Assembly: GCF_013395055.1 (NCBI RefSeq)
Contig: NZ_CP058349.1
Location: 3,719,501 to 3,783,500 of the forward strand
Origin: Pseudomonas sp. ABC1
Lineage (GTDB): Bacteria > Pseudomonadota > Gammaproteobacteria > Pseudomonadales > Pseudomonadaceae
Length of the DNA stretch: 64,000 nucleotides
Direction: 5' to 3'
The notes below the pieces were generated by a model. The model did not search any database and was not told the origin of the DNA. It saw only the letters and a list, made by a program, of their open reading frames with translations. Positions 37,100 to 50,800 of this stretch are shown here, piece by piece. The position numbers and the translations under genes are program-made. Within the stretch, counting starts at the first letter, position 1. Every line of letters starts with the position of its first letter.

Positions 37100-38977
37100 A
37101 TGGTGCTGAAAATGACTAAAACCACATTCGGGTTCGGTTTCTGGCCCGGCGACTGGAGTGCTGACCAGGCGGCTGCCGCCAGTGGCGATTTCGCCGAGTT
37201 GCAGGCGGGGCACGGCGGCCTGTTCTGGACCCTGTTCGAACCGACGCTGGGCGCGTGCCGGCTCTGGTTTCATCGCGACGGACAGGCACGTTGCCTGACG
37301 CCGGCTGGGTTCTCGCTGCGCAGCCGGGTCTATGAGTACGGGGGCGGCGCTCTGTGCATGACCGAGCGGGGCGTGGCCTTCGTCAACGAGTCTGACCAGC
37401 AGCTCTACCAGCAGACGCTGGAGGGCGCGCCGCAGCGGGTATCACTGCGCGAAGGTTGCCGCTATGGCGACCTGTGTTTCGACCCGCAGCGACAGGCCTT
37501 GCTGGCGGTCGAGGAAGAACAGGGCGACCAGGGCGTCATCCACCGCCTGGTCAGCATCGGATTGGCCGATGCGCGGCGCACGGTGGTGGCCGAGGGGCGG
37601 GATTTCTATGCCGGGCCCTGCCTGTCGGCGGATGGCTCCACGCTCGCCTGGATCGAATGGCAGCGCCCCGAACAGCCTTGGACATGCACGCGTCTGTGCC
37701 AGGCGCAGTGGGGGGCAGGCGGCTGGCAGGGCGCGCAGTGCCTGGCTGACAGAACGGCCGGAGGGCAGGACGTGTCCTGGCAGCAGCCGCGTTTCTGCCG
37801 TGAGGGGCAGTTGTATTGCATGGGCGATGCCGATGGCTGGTGGCAACCCTGGCGCTGGACGGAAGGCAATATGCGACCGCTGATGGCGGACAGCCGCTTC
37901 GACCATGCGCCAAGCCCCTGGCAACTCGGTGTGGTCAGCTACCTGCCACTGGGTGATGAACTGCTGCTGTGCCGTCTCGACCAGGGCTTCGGGCATCTGA
38001 TCCTGCGGGATGGGCAGGGCAGGGAGCGGCGCCTTGCAGCCGATTTCAGCCGTTTTCGCCAGTTGTCCTGGGACGAAGGCTTCTTTTATTGCATTGCCGC
38101 CGCCGAGGACCGCTTGCCGGCCGTGCTCGCCATCGAGCGTCGCACGGGGGCCGTGCGCGTACTGGCGGGCGGAGCGTATCCCGTGCCGCCCGAGCGCGTG
38201 TCTCGGCCACAAGCGCTGTGCTTCGAGAGCGGCGAAGGCAAGGCCCATGCGTTCTTCTATCCGCCGGTTGTCGCGCCAGGCCTGGATATGGGGGATGAGC
38301 GCCCCCCGCTGGTGGTCTTTCTGCATGGCGGACCGACATCGGCCTGCTACCCGGTATTCGATCCGCGTATCCAGTTCTGGACGCAACGCGGTTTTGCCGT
38401 GGCCGACCTGAACTACCGGGGCAGCAGCGGTTTCGGGCGCGAGTACCGCCAGTGCCTGCGGGGTCAGTGGGGCGTGTTCGACGTGCAGGATGCCCATGCA
38501 TTGCGCAACCATTTGGCTGATGAGGGGCTGGTCGATGCCGGACGGACATTCATTCGCGGTGGCAGCGCTGGAGGCTATACAGCCCTGAATGCGTTGGTGG
38601 GGAACACCTGTTTCCGTGGCGCTGCGAGCCTCTATGGCGTCAGCGATCCACTCAGCCTGCGGCGCGTCACGCACAAGTTCGAGGCCGACTATCTCGACTG
38701 GCTGATCGGCGATCCGCAACGCCAGGCCGCTCGCTACAGGGCGCGTGCGCCCTTGCACAATGCGCAACGGATCGAGACGCCGGTGATTTTCTTCCAGGGT
38801 GGGCAGGATGCCGTGGTGCTACCGGAGCAGACTGCCTCGATGGTGGTGGCCCTGCGCGCCAGGGGTGTGCCGGTCGAGTACCGGTTGTATGCGCAGGAAC
38901 GACATGGCTTTCGCCAGGCGGAAAACCTCGCCGATGCGCTTATGTGCGAGCTGCGCTTCTACCAGGCGCTGCTGTGA
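37100..38977 (+). CDS. S9 family serine peptidase (acylaminoacyl/prolyl oligopeptidase type)
   Basis: The 625-residue protein has an N-terminal beta-propeller part (YEYGGGALCMTERGVAFVNE and similar repeats) and a C-terminal alpha/beta hydrolase. The nucleophile is in FIRGGSAGGYTALNALVG near residue 495, the Asp in IFFQGGQDAVVLPEQ near residue 568 and the His in YAQERHGFRQAE near residue 600. PLVVFLHGGPTSACYPVFDP starts the catalytic domain. No signal peptide is seen, so it acts on peptides in the cytoplasm. The start is uncertain: ATGs at 37064, 37100 and 37112 are possible and none has a strong ribosome site. Confidence 0.88.
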   Translation: MVLKMTKTTFGFGFWPGDWSADQAAAASGDFAELQAGHGGLFWTLFEPTLGACRLWFHRDGQARCLTPAGFSLRSRVYEYGGGALCMTERGVAFVNESDQQLYQQTLEGAPQRVSLREGCRYGDLCFDPQRQALLAVEEEQGDQGVIHRLVSIGLADARRTVVAEGRDFYAGPCLSADGSTLAWIEWQRPEQPWTCTRLCQAQWGAGGWQGAQCLADRTAGGQDVSWQQPRFCREGQLYCMGDADGWWQPWRWTEGNMRPLMADSRFDHAPSPWQLGVVSYLPLGDELLLCRLDQGFGHLILRDGQGRERRLAADFSRFRQLSWDEGFFYCIAAAEDRLPAVLAIERRTGAVRVLAGGAYPVPPERVSRPQALCFESGEGKAHAFFYPPVVAPGLDMGDERPPLVVFLHGGPTSACYPVFDPRIQFWTQRGFAVADLNYRGSSGFGREYRQCLRGQWGVFDVQDAHALRNHLADEGLVDAGRTFIRGGSAGGYTALNALVGNTCFRGAASLYGVSDPLSLRRVTHKFEADYLDWLIGDPQRQAARYRARAPLHNAQRIETPVIFFQGGQDAVVLPEQTASMVVALRARGVPVEYRLYAQERHGFRQAENLADALMCELRFYQALL

Positions 38978-38998
38978 GCGCCTGGTGTATCTGAGGCC

Positions 38999-39020
38999 GG
39001 TGCGCGGGGCGCGCCCTACG
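38999..39020. repeat. REP element overlapping the end of the C39-like gene
   Basis: GGTGCGCGGGGCGCGCCCTA is one REP unit. Its CTA (39016-39018) is the reverse complement of the TAG stop of the minus-strand gene, so the element supplies the stop codon. Confidence 0.8.
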
Positions 39021-39438
39021 GATTTTCCGGGCGACTGACTTCGATAAACCATTTGGGCTGCATGGCGTGGAAGTCGGTTCGCAGGTTTTCCGGCAGGTAG
39101 CTGGCGGAGTCCAGTACCAGTGGCCGGCCCTGCTGCCGGGAAAACACCACCCAATGCCAGAAATTCCGCCCTTCCACTTCATGGTGCTTGATCGATAGCA
39201 GTGCGAGGTCGGGCAGGTTGTCCCAGGAGGTGAACGGGTTTTCCTGCTCTGAGGTCCTGACGCCCGCCATGGCGAGCAGGCGGCGTACGTAACGGGTATC
39301 GGACCAAAGTGCCTCGTCCTCGGCGTGGATGCCCAGCGCGTTGGCGATTTCCTTCATCTGCGCGTAAGTGTGGCCAAGGATATTCGCCACCGCGGCGATA
39401 CCGCAGCCGGAAGGTTCTTCCTGTATCACGGGGTTCAT
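39016..39438 (-). CDS. Peptidase C39-like protein
   Basis: The 140-residue protein starts MNPVIQEEPSGCGIAAVANI with the C39-type Cys in SGCGIA near residue 11. NFWHWVVFSRQQGRPLVLDS near residue 100 holds the His and Asp of a papain-like triad. No signal peptide or ATPase domain is present, so it is a stand-alone domain, a processing protease or an inactive relative. The start has AGGA nine bases upstream. The last few codons and the stop lie in a REP unit, so the natural C-terminus may have been replaced. Confidence 0.8.
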   Translation of the reverse strand: MNPVIQEEPSGCGIAAVANILGHTYAQMKEIANALGIHAEDEALWSDTRYVRRLLAMAGVRTSEQENPFTSWDNLPDLALLSIKHHEVEGRNFWHWVVFSRQQGRPLVLDSASYLPENLRTDFHAMQPKWFIEVSRPENP

Positions 39439-39500
39439 TGTGGAAATTCCTGTTTCGCTGATCGGGCCGCTACACGGTCTTGTGCCGCTGTCGCAGCTTC

Positions 39501-39803
39501 TCAGAGCCTGCCGCCAATGGCGATATGCACCTGGGTGACCCAGTAGAGCGCCGGCAGCAGCCAGACGAACACTACGCCCAGCGTGGCCAGTACCCGCAGC
39601 AGGCTGCGCAGTGGTTCCGGCTGGCGGGGAAAGGCCGGCCAGACCGCCCAGGCGAAGGCCGCCGCGAGGGCCGGCAGCATTAAATAGCCCGCACTGCCGG
39701 CAATGCCGTAGGGCTGCCCGGACAGGACATAGGCAACGTCCGCCAGTATCCAGAAGGCCAGGGAGATGAGTGCCACAAGGATAAGTCGCCAGCGTATTTT
39801 CAT
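39501..39803 (-). CDS. Small membrane protein, three predicted helices
   Basis: The 100-residue protein has a hydrophobic N-terminal helix (LILVALISLAFWILADVAYV), a second (SAGYLMLPALAAAFAWAVWP) and a third (VLATLGVVFVWLLPALYWVT). I recognise no family. AGGAG lies five bases before the ATG at 39803. Confidence 0.65.
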   Translation of the reverse strand: MKIRWRLILVALISLAFWILADVAYVLSGQPYGIAGSAGYLMLPALAAAFAWAVWPAFPRQPEPLRSLLRVLATLGVVFVWLLPALYWVTQVHIAIGGRL

Positions 39804-39820
39804 TGTCGCTCCTGTGAGGG

Positions 39821-40180
39821 TCATGGGGCTGCGCAGTGCCGGAACGCCTGTTCCAGGTAAGCGCCAACGGGTTTGTCACGCATGTCTTGCAGTGACGACA
39901 GCTTGATATGGCGACGTAGCTTGCCCTGGCCTTCCAGCAGGCCGTGTTCGTCCTGTAGCGCCGCGCCCGCGCTGAACTCGATGGACAGGTGGCGCGCATA
40001 GGAAAAAATGCCGCAGAAGGGCTTGTCCACGGAAAACAGCAGGCCGCCGTACTTCACTTCCTCGCGGATGGTGGGAGAGAGCGCCAGGATCCTCTGCCGA
40101 AGTGCCTGGGCCATCTGGAAGCGTTCCTCGTCGAGCAGACGGATGTCTTCCAGCAGCGTCTCGATGCGTTCATCGGTCAT
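39821..40180 (-). CDS. DUF1801 domain-containing protein
   Basis: The 119-residue protein fits the DUF1801 fold: a helix RILALSPTIREEVKYGGLLF, then DKPFCGIFSYARHLSIEFSA and GKLRRHIKLSSLQDMRDKPV. Members are soluble proteins of unknown activity. It overlaps the GNAT gene by 11 bp, so the two are co-translated. Confidence 0.82.
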   Translation of the reverse strand: MTDERIETLLEDIRLLDEERFQMAQALRQRILALSPTIREEVKYGGLLFSVDKPFCGIFSYARHLSIEFSAGAALQDEHGLLEGQGKLRRHIKLSSLQDMRDKPVGAYLEQAFRHCAAP

Positions 40181-40652
40181 TGGTGTTCCCGCCTGACAGG
40201 GATTTTTCCATTGGCTGGTAGACCAGCCCGGAGACTTCGGCGACATCGCCGGAGCACTCGAAACCATAGCGCCGGTAGGCCTCGACCGAGCTGAGCGAGG
40301 CGCTGACGGTCAGTACCTCGGTACGCACCTGCGGGAGGATTGCGTCGAGCAGGCGGCCACCGATGCCTTGCCGTTGGTGTCCGGGCGCGACGAACAGCAT
40401 GGCCAGGTGCCGTCCTTCCTTCAGTTCGACAAGGCCTTGCAACGTGCCGTCTTCCTCATGGACGAGGATCAGGTTGTGGCCCTGCATACGTTCGGCGAAG
40501 GCTCCGGGTGCGGCGATATGGGCAAAGGTCTGGACGCCCTGTTCATGCAGCGTCGGGGCGACGGCGTCCATGAACGAGGCCATGCACAGGGCACTGGCGG
40601 CGTCGAGGTCGGCGGGGGCGAGTTTGCGGAGGGTGACGATAGCCTTATTCAT
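40170..40652 (-). CDS. GNAT family N-acetyltransferase
   Basis: The 160-residue protein has the acetyl-CoA motif LAMLFVAPGHQRQGIGGRLLD near residue 88 (Q-R-Q-G-I-G), then the strand VLTVSASLSSVEAYRRYGFE near residue 116. It acetylates an unknown amine. The ATG at 40652 overlaps the upstream stop; a GTG at 40667 is the alternative start, and neither has a clear ribosome site. Confidence 0.85.
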   Translation of the reverse strand: MNKAIVTLRKLAPADLDAASALCMASFMDAVAPTLHEQGVQTFAHIAAPGAFAERMQGHNLILVHEEDGTLQGLVELKEGRHLAMLFVAPGHQRQGIGGRLLDAILPQVRTEVLTVSASLSSVEAYRRYGFECSGDVAEVSGLVYQPMEKSLSGGNTNDR

Positions 40653-40967
40653 CCTCGGCGCTGACACCGATGGCCGACAGGCATTTGAGCGAGCTGCCTT
40701 CCAGTTGCCAGGTGTCGCTTTCCGGCTGGTACTGCGCCTCCATCAGGGCGTTGTAGCTGAATTCCCAGTGCCGGCGTTCGCGGCCATCCTGGCAGTCGAT
40801 ACGCAGCGCGATGACGTCGCTGGCGAAGGGTTGGCCAGCCTCGGCGGCGGCATCGGCCTGGTCGAGCAGGTCGTCGTCGAGCTGGAAGTCGAAGGCGTGC
40901 AGGCCGTCGATCTCCAGCATATCGGCCTGCTCCAGTTGGTCGAGCAGGTAAAGCGAGGCGTTATCGG

Positions 40968-40971
<4 letters not shown>
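40645..40971 (-). CDS. Conserved small acidic protein downstream of metH (DUF5629-like)
   Basis: The 108-residue protein is acidic (DDDLLDQADAAAEAGQPFAS) and ends CLSAIGVSAEDE. It overlaps the metH stop by 4 bp as ATGA. It resembles the small Pseudomonas proteins encoded after metH that are annotated as DUF5629; the function is unknown. Confidence 0.75.
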
Positions 40972-44678
<3,707 letters not shown>

Positions 44679-44797
44679 GGGACTACCTGAAAGAGCGGGG
44701 GAACGAAAAGGGCGCAATGATAGCAAGCTATGCCGCGCCTGGGCCGCCCCGGGCAGGTGTATGAAAATGGCTCATGTTGGCTGGCGGGGCGTCCGGC

Positions 44798-45433
44798 TCA
44801 GAACGGCGCGGGGCTCTCGAAGCGCAGGCGTTCGCCGCTTTGCGGGTGGGTCAGGCTGAGCATGCTGGCGTGCAGGCACAGGCGCTCGTGGGCCTGCAAG
44901 GCTTCGTCATGGGCGTAGAGGCGGTCGCCCAGCAGCGGATGGCCGATGGAGAGCATGTGCACGCGCAACTGGTGCGAGCGTCCGGTGATCGGGGTCAGCT
45001 CCACGCGGCTGTAATGGCCGTTGCGTTCCAGGACGCGCCAGTAGGTCAGGGCATGCTTGCCCTGCTCATGATCGACCACGTGCCGGGGCTTGGTCGGCGG
45101 GTCGTAGCGCAGCGGCAGTTCGATGCGACCGCTGTCCTGTTCGGGCTGCCCCCAGCAGAGTGCGGTGTAGGCCTTCTCGGTTTCCCGGTCATGGAACTGC
45201 CGCGACAGTTCGCGGTGGCTGTCGGCGTCGCGGGCCAGCACGATCAGGCCGGAGGTTTCCCAGTCCAGGCGGTGCACGATGCGGGCTTCCGGGTAGCCGT
45301 TTTCCTGCAGTCGGGTCACCAGGCAGTCGCGGTTGTCCTCGGCGCGGCCAGGAACGGACAGCAGCAGCGTGGGCTTGTCGATCATCAGCAGGGCGTCGTC
45401 CTGGTGGATGATCCGGATCGTGCTCAGGGGCAT
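44798..45433 (-). CDS. rluA: Dual-specificity RNA pseudouridine synthase RluA
   Basis: The 211-residue protein has the RluA-type catalytic motif IVHRLDWETSGLIVLARDAD near residue 52 (Asp nucleophile in HRLD) and the closing motif ITGRSHQLRVHMLSIGHPLL GD near residue 146. Length (E. coli RluA 219) and the short N-terminus without an S4 domain favour RluA over RluC/D. It modifies 23S rRNA and tRNA. In Pseudomonas it lies next to minE, as here. Confidence 0.92.
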   Translation of the reverse strand: MPLSTIRIIHQDDALLMIDKPTLLLSVPGRAEDNRDCLVTRLQENGYPEARIVHRLDWETSGLIVLARDADSHRELSRQFHDRETEKAYTALCWGQPEQDSGRIELPLRYDPPTKPRHVVDHEQGKHALTYWRVLERNGHYSRVELTPITGRSHQLRVHMLSIGHPLLGDRLYAHDEALQAHERLCLHASMLSLTHPQSGERLRFESPAPF

Positions 45434-45523
45434 GGGGTATCGCTTTTCGGGGGTTGCTGAATTGGAGGGGCCAAAACGCGAGCGGCGGCTCGTGGGAGCC
45501 GCCGCAGTGTGCCGCAGGGCCGC

Positions 45524-45778
45524 TTAGCGGTCGGGCAGGGTGATGTTCAGTTCGAGGATCGAACAGCCGCCCTGGTCTTCCAGCGCGACCTGCACCTGGT
45601 CCTTGTCGATATTCACGTATTTGCGAATGACTTCGACCAGTTCCTTCTGCAGGGCCGGCAGGTAGTCGGGTTGCGTGCGTTGGCCGCGCTCGTGAGCGAC
45701 GATGATTTGCAGACGCTCTTTCGCAATGGCGGCAGGGGTTTCTTTCTTGCGCTCACGAAAGAAGTCGAAAAGGTTCAT
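45524..45778 (-). CDS. minE: Cell division topological specificity factor MinE
   Basis: The 84-residue protein reads NLFDFFRERKKETPAAIAKE RLQIIVAHERG, the MinD-contact helix of MinE, and ends ILELNITLPDR. It drives MinD off the membrane and sets up the pole-to-pole oscillation. Its ATG overlaps the minD stop by ATGA. Confidence 0.97.
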   Translation of the reverse strand: MNLFDFFRERKKETPAAIAKERLQIIVAHERGQRTQPDYLPALQKELVEVIRKYVNIDKDQVQVALEDQGGCSILELNITLPDR

Positions 45779-46590
45779 TCGCGACCTCCGAACAGTCGTT
45801 GCAGGAAGCCAGGTTTCTTGACGTCCAGGAAGCGGTGCGCCACTTCCTTGCCCAGCAGGCGTTCTACGGCGTCGCTGTAGGCCTGGCCGGCGTCGCTCTG
45901 GTCGTCGAGGATGACCGGGATACCCTGGTTGGATGCCTTGAGTACGGCTTGCGACTCGGGAATCACGCCGAGCAGGCGGATGGAGAGGATTTCCTCGACG
46001 TCTTCGACGCCGAGCATTTCGCCCTTGGTGACGCGCTCCGGGTTGTAGCGGGTCAGCAGCAGGTGCTCGCGGATGGGTTCCTCGCCGTTTTCGGCGCGGC
46101 GCGATTTGCTCGCCAGCAGGCCGAGCATGCGGTCGGAGTCACGTACCGAGGACACCTCGGGGTTGGTGACGACGATGGCTTCGTCGGCGAAGTACATGGC
46201 CAGGTGTGCGCCCTTCTCGATACCGGCGGGGGAGTCGCAGATTACGTAGTCGAAGTTCTGGCTCAGCTCTTCGATGACCTTGCCGACGCCTTCCTGGGTC
46301 AGCGCGTCCTTGTCGCGGGTCTGGCTGGCGGCCAGCACGTAGAGGTTTTCCAGGCGTTTGTCCTTGATCAGGGCCTGGGTCAGGCTGGCATCGCCGTTGA
46401 TGACGTTGACGAAGTCATACACCACGCGGCGTTCGCAGCCCATGATCAGGTCGAGGTTGCGCAGGCCGACGTCGAAATCGACGATGACGGTCTTGTGCCC
46501 GCGCAGGGCGAGTCCGGTACCGATGGCGGCGCTGGTGGTGGTTTTACCAACGCCACCTTTGCCGGAAGTGACTACGAGGATCTTGGCCAA
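45775..46590 (-). CDS. minD: Septum site-determining ATPase MinD
   Basis: The 271-residue protein starts AKILVVTSGKGGVGKTTTSA, the deviant Walker A motif of MinD. It shows FDVGLRNLDLIMGCERRVVY near residue 40, CDSPAGIEKGAHLAMYFADE near residue 118, and the membrane-binding tail GFLQRLFGGRE. The first codon is TTG at 46590, preceded by GGTGA; no ATG fits this end. It sits between minC and minE. Confidence 0.96.
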   Translation of the reverse strand: MAKILVVTSGKGGVGKTTTSAAIGTGLALRGHKTVIVDFDVGLRNLDLIMGCERRVVYDFVNVINGDASLTQALIKDKRLENLYVLAASQTRDKDALTQEGVGKVIEELSQNFDYVICDSPAGIEKGAHLAMYFADEAIVVTNPEVSSVRDSDRMLGLLASKSRRAENGEEPIREHLLLTRYNPERVTKGEMLGVEDVEEILSIRLLGVIPESQAVLKASNQGIPVILDDQSDAGQAYSDAVERLLGKEVAHRFLDVKKPGFLQRLFGGRE

Positions 46591-46670
46591 GGTGATTCAC
46601 CCCAAAATGTTTAGTGCGGGGCCGGTGTTCCGGGAGCCCGTAGCGGTCTGAAAATTGGCGGAAGTATCCG

Positions 46671-47405
46671 TTAAAGACGGGTGATGTTCAACAGATCGCC
46701 AGCCAGTTCGACCCGTACCGCCTCTGTCCAGAGCGGCTCTCTGCGCAGGTCTTCCGCCACTTTGTAGTGGCCGGCGATGGAAACCAGTTCCGCCGCCAGT
46801 TGCTGGCAGAATATCCGCGCATTGGTGTCGCCCTTGACGCCGGCCAGGGCTCGGCCGCGCAAAGGCGCGTACACATGGATGTTTCCATCGGCGAGAAGTT
46901 CCGCACCGGGGCTGACGGCGGCCATGACGATCAGGTCGCCGCCCTGGGCGTAGATCTGCTGGCCACTGCGTACCGGCGTGCGCACGATGCGGGTCGGGCG
47001 GTAGACCGGTTCGGCGGGTTTGCTTTCCTTCACGGGGGCCTTGCTGGCAAGGTCGACGGGGCGCTCGCGGGCGCCGGAGGGCGGCAGCACCGGCATGTCC
47101 AGCGCCTCGGCGGCCTGGATGTGCTCGGCCAGCGCGGCGCGCAGCGCCAGGGTGCGCAGGCCGTGCTGGCGGCACAGTGCGACCAGCGCCGGCAGGTCGA
47201 CTTGCCGTTCGCCCTCGGGCAGTTTGTCCAGGGCGAGTATCAGCGGCGTGTTGTTGAAGAAGTCGGGCGCCTGCTCGACTTTGGCGGCCAGTTGCCGGTC
47301 CAGGGATTCGAGGTCGCTGCGGGCCAGTTCCAGTACGGTGATGGCGAGCATGCTGCCCTTGAGCTGGAAGGCGGGCGTCTGGTCGAGGAGGTCGGCTTGA
47401 GTCAT
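46671..47405 (-). CDS. minC: Septum formation inhibitor MinC
   Basis: The 244-residue protein has the N-terminal FtsZ-inhibiting domain (AFQLKGSMLAITVLELARSD) and the C-terminal beta-helix domain (RTPVRSGQQIYAQGGDLIVM AAVSPGAELLADGNIHVYAPLRGRALAG). The latter contains the MinD-binding GG-D-L and APLRGRA motifs. It is the first gene of minCDE. Confidence 0.96.
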   Translation of the reverse strand: MTQADLLDQTPAFQLKGSMLAITVLELARSDLESLDRQLAAKVEQAPDFFNNTPLILALDKLPEGERQVDLPALVALCRQHGLRTLALRAALAEHIQAAEALDMPVLPPSGARERPVDLASKAPVKESKPAEPVYRPTRIVRTPVRSGQQIYAQGGDLIVMAAVSPGAELLADGNIHVYAPLRGRALAGVKGDTNARIFCQQLAAELVSIAGHYKVAEDLRREPLWTEAVRVELAGDLLNITRL

Positions 47406-47547
47406 GGTCTGGCTACGGCGGTAAATGCGATGGACTTATAGCGATGCCTCGCCTGGCCTGCAAGGGTTTAATCAGCTTGCGAGCGATGGCCGATGCGCTG
47501 TCCCGTCGCATAGACTGCGTCCCTTTCCTTCTTGCGAGTGCCCGACG

Positions 47548-47784
47548 ATGCCCGAGTGCCAACTGTTCGGAACCCTGGGATGCCACCTGTGCGAACAGGC
47601 CGAGGCCGTGTTGATGCCGCTGGCGGCACAGGGCCTGTCGATCGAGCTGGTGGATATCGCCGAGCGCGAGCAGTGGGTCGAGGCCTATGGGCTGCGCATC
47701 CCGGTACTGCGCCGGCTGGACACCGGCGCCGAACTGGGCTGGCCGTTCGACCTGCCGCAGGCGCTGGTTTTCCTTGCTCATTGA
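47548..47784 (+). CDS. Glutaredoxin-like protein (DUF836 type)
   Basis: The 78-residue protein opens CQLFGTLGCHLCEQAEAVLM, with a CHLC pair where glutaredoxins have CPYC, and then VDIAEREQWVEAYGLRIPVL, with the cis-proline in RIPVL. It is a minimal thioredoxin fold of the DUF836 type. It is transcribed away from minC and ends 71 bp from the convergent carboxylase gene. A longer upstream extension to 47425 is unlikely. Confidence 0.85.
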   Translation: MPECQLFGTLGCHLCEQAEAVLMPLAAQGLSIELVDIAEREQWVEAYGLRIPVLRRLDTGAELGWPFDLPQALVFLAH

Positions 47785-47855
47785 GCGGGCACATATGCAA
47801 CGGATCGAGGCTGGACGAGGTACGGGCCAGGTCCAGCCTTGCGCCGTCGTAGCGG

Positions 47856-50800
47856 CTACTCCTCCAGTACCACGACGCACTGACCGGCACGCACCGAGCA
47901 GCCGGGTTGTGCCCGGACCTCGCGGACCACGCCGTCGATTGGCGCGAGGAGGGGGATTTCCATTTTCATGGATTCGAGGATCACCAGGGGGTCGCCAGCC
48001 TTGACCCTGTCGCCGACGTCGACCTGCACCTGCCAGAGATTGCCTGCGATATGGCTGTCGATACCGTGCTGGCCCGCTGCGAGCGGCGCGTCCTCGCCGA
48101 GTTCAGCCGCGATCTCCTCGCTGTCGAAGTGGGCCAGGCCGGCGGTGATCCAGCGCTGGCGCTCGGCGTCGAAGGCTGCTCGCTGTTGGTGGCGAAAGGC
48201 TTCGATGCCGTCGGCCTCGGCGTCGAGGAACGCCTGGTAGTCGGCCAGGGCCAGTTCGCTGTGTTCGATGCGCAGCGGATAGCGGCCCAGCGGGAAGTCG
48301 CGGCGGATGCGCAGCAATTCGCCGGCCGAGACCGGGTAGAAGCGGATCTGGTCGAAGAAGCGCAGCAGCCAGGGTTTGCCGTCGAATGCCTCGACCGCGC
48401 GGTAGCGGTTCCACATCTGCAGGGTGCGGCCGACGAACTGGTAGCCCCCCGGGCCTTCCATGCCGTATACGCACATATAAGCGCCGCCGATGCCCACCGA
48501 GTTTTCGGCGGTCCAGGTGCGTGCCGGGTTGTACTTGGTGGTGACCAGGCGATGGCGTGGGTCGAGCGGGGTGGCCACGGGGGCGCCGAGGTAGACGTCG
48601 CCCAGGCCCATCACCAGGTAGCTGGCGTCGAATACCGTGCGATAGACCTCGTCGAGGTTCTCCAGGTCGTTGATGCGGCGGATGAACTCCAGGTTGCTCG
48701 GGCACCAGGGCGCGTCCTTGCGCACCGTGGTCATGTATTTCTCGATGGCCAACTGGCAGGCCGGATCGTCCCAGGACAGTGGCAGGTGCACGATACGCGA
48801 GGGCACGCGCAGGTCGCCGGCGGCGCACACGGCGTCCCATTCGCCGGCGACGGTATCGAGCAGTTCCTGCAGTGCCAGGGTCTCTGGCTGGTAGTGCACC
48901 TGCAGCGAGCGGATGCCGGGGGTGAGGTCAATCACACCGTCGAGCCGCTTGGCTTCCAGCGCCTGCATCAATGCATGGCCCCGGAAGCGCAGCACCAGGT
49001 CCAGTTCGGGCGGGCCGATTTCCAGCAGCAGGTGGGTGTCGCCGGAGAGGCGTGCGACCAGACGGGTATCGCCCTGGCCGATATCCAGAACGATGGGCGA
49101 AGTCAGCGCCGAGTCGCTCCCTCTCCCATTTATGGGAGAGGGTTGGGGAGAGGGGCTTTGGGCGTTTGCATCAGCCCTCTCCCCCAGCCCCTCTCCCGCA
49201 TACGGGAGAGGGGAGAGATACGCGAGCCGGCGTGCGGTGGCGATATCCACCGGCAGGAAGCGCAGTCTGTCGCCGGCCTTGAGTTGGCCGAGTTGCCAGA
49301 GGTCGGCTTCGATCACCGTCACCGGGCAGACGAAGCCGCCGAGGCTCGGGCCGTCCGGGCCGAGGATCACCGGCATGTCGCCGGTGAAGTCGACGGCACC
49401 GATGGCATAGGGGTTGTCGTGGATGTTCGATGGGTGCAGCCCGGCCTCGCCGCCGCTGTCGCGCATCCATTCGGGCTTCGGCCCGATCAGGCGCACGCCG
49501 GTGCGGCTGGAGTTGAAGTGCACCTCCCAGTCGGTGGCGAAGAAGCGTTCGATATACGCCGGGGTGAAGTATTCCGGTGCGCCGTGGGGGCCGTAGATCA
49601 CGCGGATTTCGCGCACGGCAGGCAGGGGCGCGAGCAGCTCTGGCGGGAGGCTGTCGCCGGCGCTGCGGTCGCTCAGTGCGGGGATATGCAGCACGTCGCC
49701 GGCACGCAGGGCACGGCCCGCATGACCGCCGAACTGGCCGAGGGTGAAGGTGCTCTTGCTGCCCAGGTAGTCCGGTACTTGCAGACCGCCACGCAGGCTC
49801 AGGTAGCTGCGCGCACCGGCGCCGGCGATGGTGCCGAGGACCAGGGTGCTGCCCGCCGCGATCGACAGCGCGGTGTTCATCGGTTGCGGGTTGCCGTCGA
49901 GGCTGATCGGGATCGCCGCACCGGTCACCGCCACCACGGCGTCGGTGTTGAAGCGCAGGCTCGGCCCACTCATGGTGATTTCCAGGCCGGCGGCGCCTTC
50001 CGGGTTGCCCAACAGGCGGTTGCCCTGGCGCAGGGCGCGGCTGTCCATCGGCCCCGAAGGCGGTACGCCAACGGCCCAGTAGCCGAGACGGCCGGGGTAG
50101 TCCTGCACGCTGGTCTGGGTGCCGCCGCCGAGTACTTCGACGGTGTCGGCGCGATAGACGAGTTGTTCCAGGCAGCGGGTCCAGGGATTGCCGCTGGCGA
50201 AGGGCATGTCGGCCAGGATCTGCCGCAGGTAGTCGCGGTTGCATTCCACGCCGTACAGCACGGCGTCGGCCAGTGCCTTGTCCAGTGCCGCGCTGGCCTG
50301 TTCGCGGTTGGGCGCCCAGGCGATCAGCTTGGCGATCATCGGGTCGAAGTAGGGCGGGATTTCGCAGCCGGCTTCGACCCAGGTGTCGATGCGCAGCGCC
50401 CGGCCATCAGCGGGTGGGAATTGCACGGCGGTGAGCAGGCCTGGGCTGGGCTGGAAGTCGCGGCCCGGATCTTCCGCGTACAGCCGTGCCTGGATCGCGT
50501 GGCCGCTGGGGCTCAGGGCTTTGCCCAGTTCGGCCAGGGGCGGCAGTTCGCCGGCCGCCAGTTCGATCATCCAGCGCACTAGGTCGACGCCCCAGACCTG
50601 CTCGGTGACACCGTGCTCGACTTGCAGGCGGGTGTTCACTTCGAGGAAGTAGAAGCGCTCGGCCTCGCTGTCATAGACGAACTCCACGGTGCCGGCGCTG
50701 CGGTAGCGGACCGCGCTGGCCAATTTGATCGCCGCCGCGCACAGCGCCTCGGCCATGCCGGCCGGCAGGTTGGGCGCCGGGGTTTCTTCCAGCACCTTCT

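Noticed and set aside
47907..50582. An 891-codon open frame on the plus strand
   Set aside because: Antisense to the carboxylase gene; no domain.
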